6,421 bases of DNA. Origin: JAZQLP01 sp045542755 (GTDB taxonomy: Bacteria > Bacillota > Clostridia > Oscillospirales > UBA644). How positions within the stretch are numbered: position 1 is the stretch's first letter; each line of letters opens with the position of its first letter. Of this stretch, positions 5,738 through 6,421 are shown piece by piece. A program made the position numbers and the translations under genes. The DNA lies in contig JAZQLP010000104.1 in assembly GCA_045542755.1 (NCBI GenBank), positions 1 through 6,421 on the forward strand. Direction: 5' to 3'. The notes under the pieces are model-generated. The model worked only from the letters and a program-made list of their open reading frames with translations, did not search any database and was not told where the DNA came from.

Positions 5738-6391
5738 TTAATTTTTACATTTGAGAATGTTTTCGAGAGCGTGGGAAACGTGTTCACGGGCTAAAATTTC
5801 TGCTTTTTCCGTGTTTTTTGCCGTTATAGCATTAACTATATCTCTGTGCTCTGAAACGGCAAGCTTTGCTCTTCCTTCACTTCTTATGGACATCTCACGG
5901 GGCTTACGGAGATAGTTGTGGAACTGGCTCAACACCGTCTGAAGGGGATGGCTTGCGCTTGATTCATAAAGTATTTCATGAAAGGTTCTGTCAAGCTGCC
6001 ATATTTTTTCGGTATCGTTTTTGGAAAGGTAGAACTCCTGTAAATCTACAGTGTCGGTAAGGTCTTTTAGCTGAGAAGGGGATATGTTTTCCGCCGCCCA
6101 TTTTGCCGCAAGAGCTTCCAAACTCATTCGTATGGTGTAGATATCGGTTATATCCTTATCCGTTATTCCGATAACGGTGGCACCTTTATTAGGAACAGTG
6201 CGTACAAGACCTTCGTTTTCCAGTTGTCGAAGGGCTTCCCTTACGGGAGTTCTGCTTACGCCCAAATCGTGGCATATTTTAAGCTCCGTAAGCTGCTGTC
6301 CCGGAGGATAGGTTCCGTTAAGTATATTCTTTTCCAATTCTCTGAACACCGTAACGTGCAAAGATTGGGGCCGAACTTCTGTGCGTTCCAT
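5738..6391 (-). CDS. GntR-family regulator, FadR subfamily (FCD domain)
   Basis: This 217-residue cytoplasmic protein is a ligand-responsive transcription factor, usually a repressor of a catabolic operon. The N-terminal winged helix (about residues 10-76) has the family pattern: ILNGTYPPGQQLTE (23-36), the recognition helix region LGVSRTPVREALRQLENEGL (43-62) and the wing with PNKGATV (67-73). The C-terminal helical FCD domain (about 83-211) carries the metal-binding set Asp134, His138 (in LDRTFHEILY), His182 (in SEHRDIV) and His204 (in REHVSHA), so it probably binds a metal with a small organic acid. The ATG at 6391 has GGAG 7 bases upstream, and an in-frame stop lies two codons before the ATG. 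Its promoter and the operon it controls are not in the window, so the ligand cannot be named. Length and motifs are normal, with no sign of damage. Confidence 0.93.
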   Translation of the reverse strand: MERTEVRPQSLHVTVFRELEKNILNGTYPPGQQLTELKICHDLGVSRTPVREALRQLENEGLVRTVPNKGATVIGITDKDITDIYTIRMSLEALAAKWAAENISPSQLKDLTDTVDLQEFYLSKNDTEKIWQLDRTFHEILYESSASHPLQTVLSQFHNYLRKPREMSIRSEGRAKLAVSEHRDIVNAITAKNTEKAEILAREHVSHALENILKCKN

Positions 6392-6421
6392 TACTTATCT
6401 CCATCGTTAGGGGCAAAAACA

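Overview
The window looks like a chromosomal segment of a low-to-moderate-GC Firmicute, most likely a clostridial-type anaerobe. The grounds are strong AGGAGG-type ribosome binding sites, Lys/Glu/Ile-rich proteins, sigma-A consensus promoters and a Firmicutes-style DusB active-site motif. This is an inference from style; there is no rRNA or other taxonomic marker. No mobile element, CRISPR array, tRNA or rRNA gene is visible.

Layout from left to right. Positions 1-222 are a regulatory intergenic region. It has two diverging consensus promoters, one reading left out of the window and one reading right, plus several palindromes. The rightward promoter drives a small membrane protein of unknown function (229-600). 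A strong hairpin (641-679) separates it from everything else, which is all on the minus strand.

Read in the direction of transcription, the minus-strand genes form three units. (1) A GntR/FadR-type regulator (6391-5738), whose promoter is outside the window, is followed by a hairpin. (2) An OmpR-family response regulator (5533-4820) and its membrane histidine kinase (4807-3344) lie 12 bp apart, with a candidate promoter and a tandem TTAACA repeat upstream and a hairpin downstream. (3) dusB (3165-2203), an ECF sigma factor (2167-1553) and a one-TM protein that is probably its anti-sigma factor (1550-681) follow a single clear promoter and end at the shared hairpin.

The window is rich in regulators: two signalling modules that sense across the membrane (kinase/regulator and sigma/anti-sigma) and one probable metabolite-responsive repressor. 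The housekeeping gene is dusB. The least conventional parts are the putative anti-sigma factor, which has no zinc-binding anti-sigma motif but a long acidic linker and an unrecognised outer domain, and the small membrane protein with its elaborate promoter region. I see no clear-cut new multi-gene system; these two points are the best leads.
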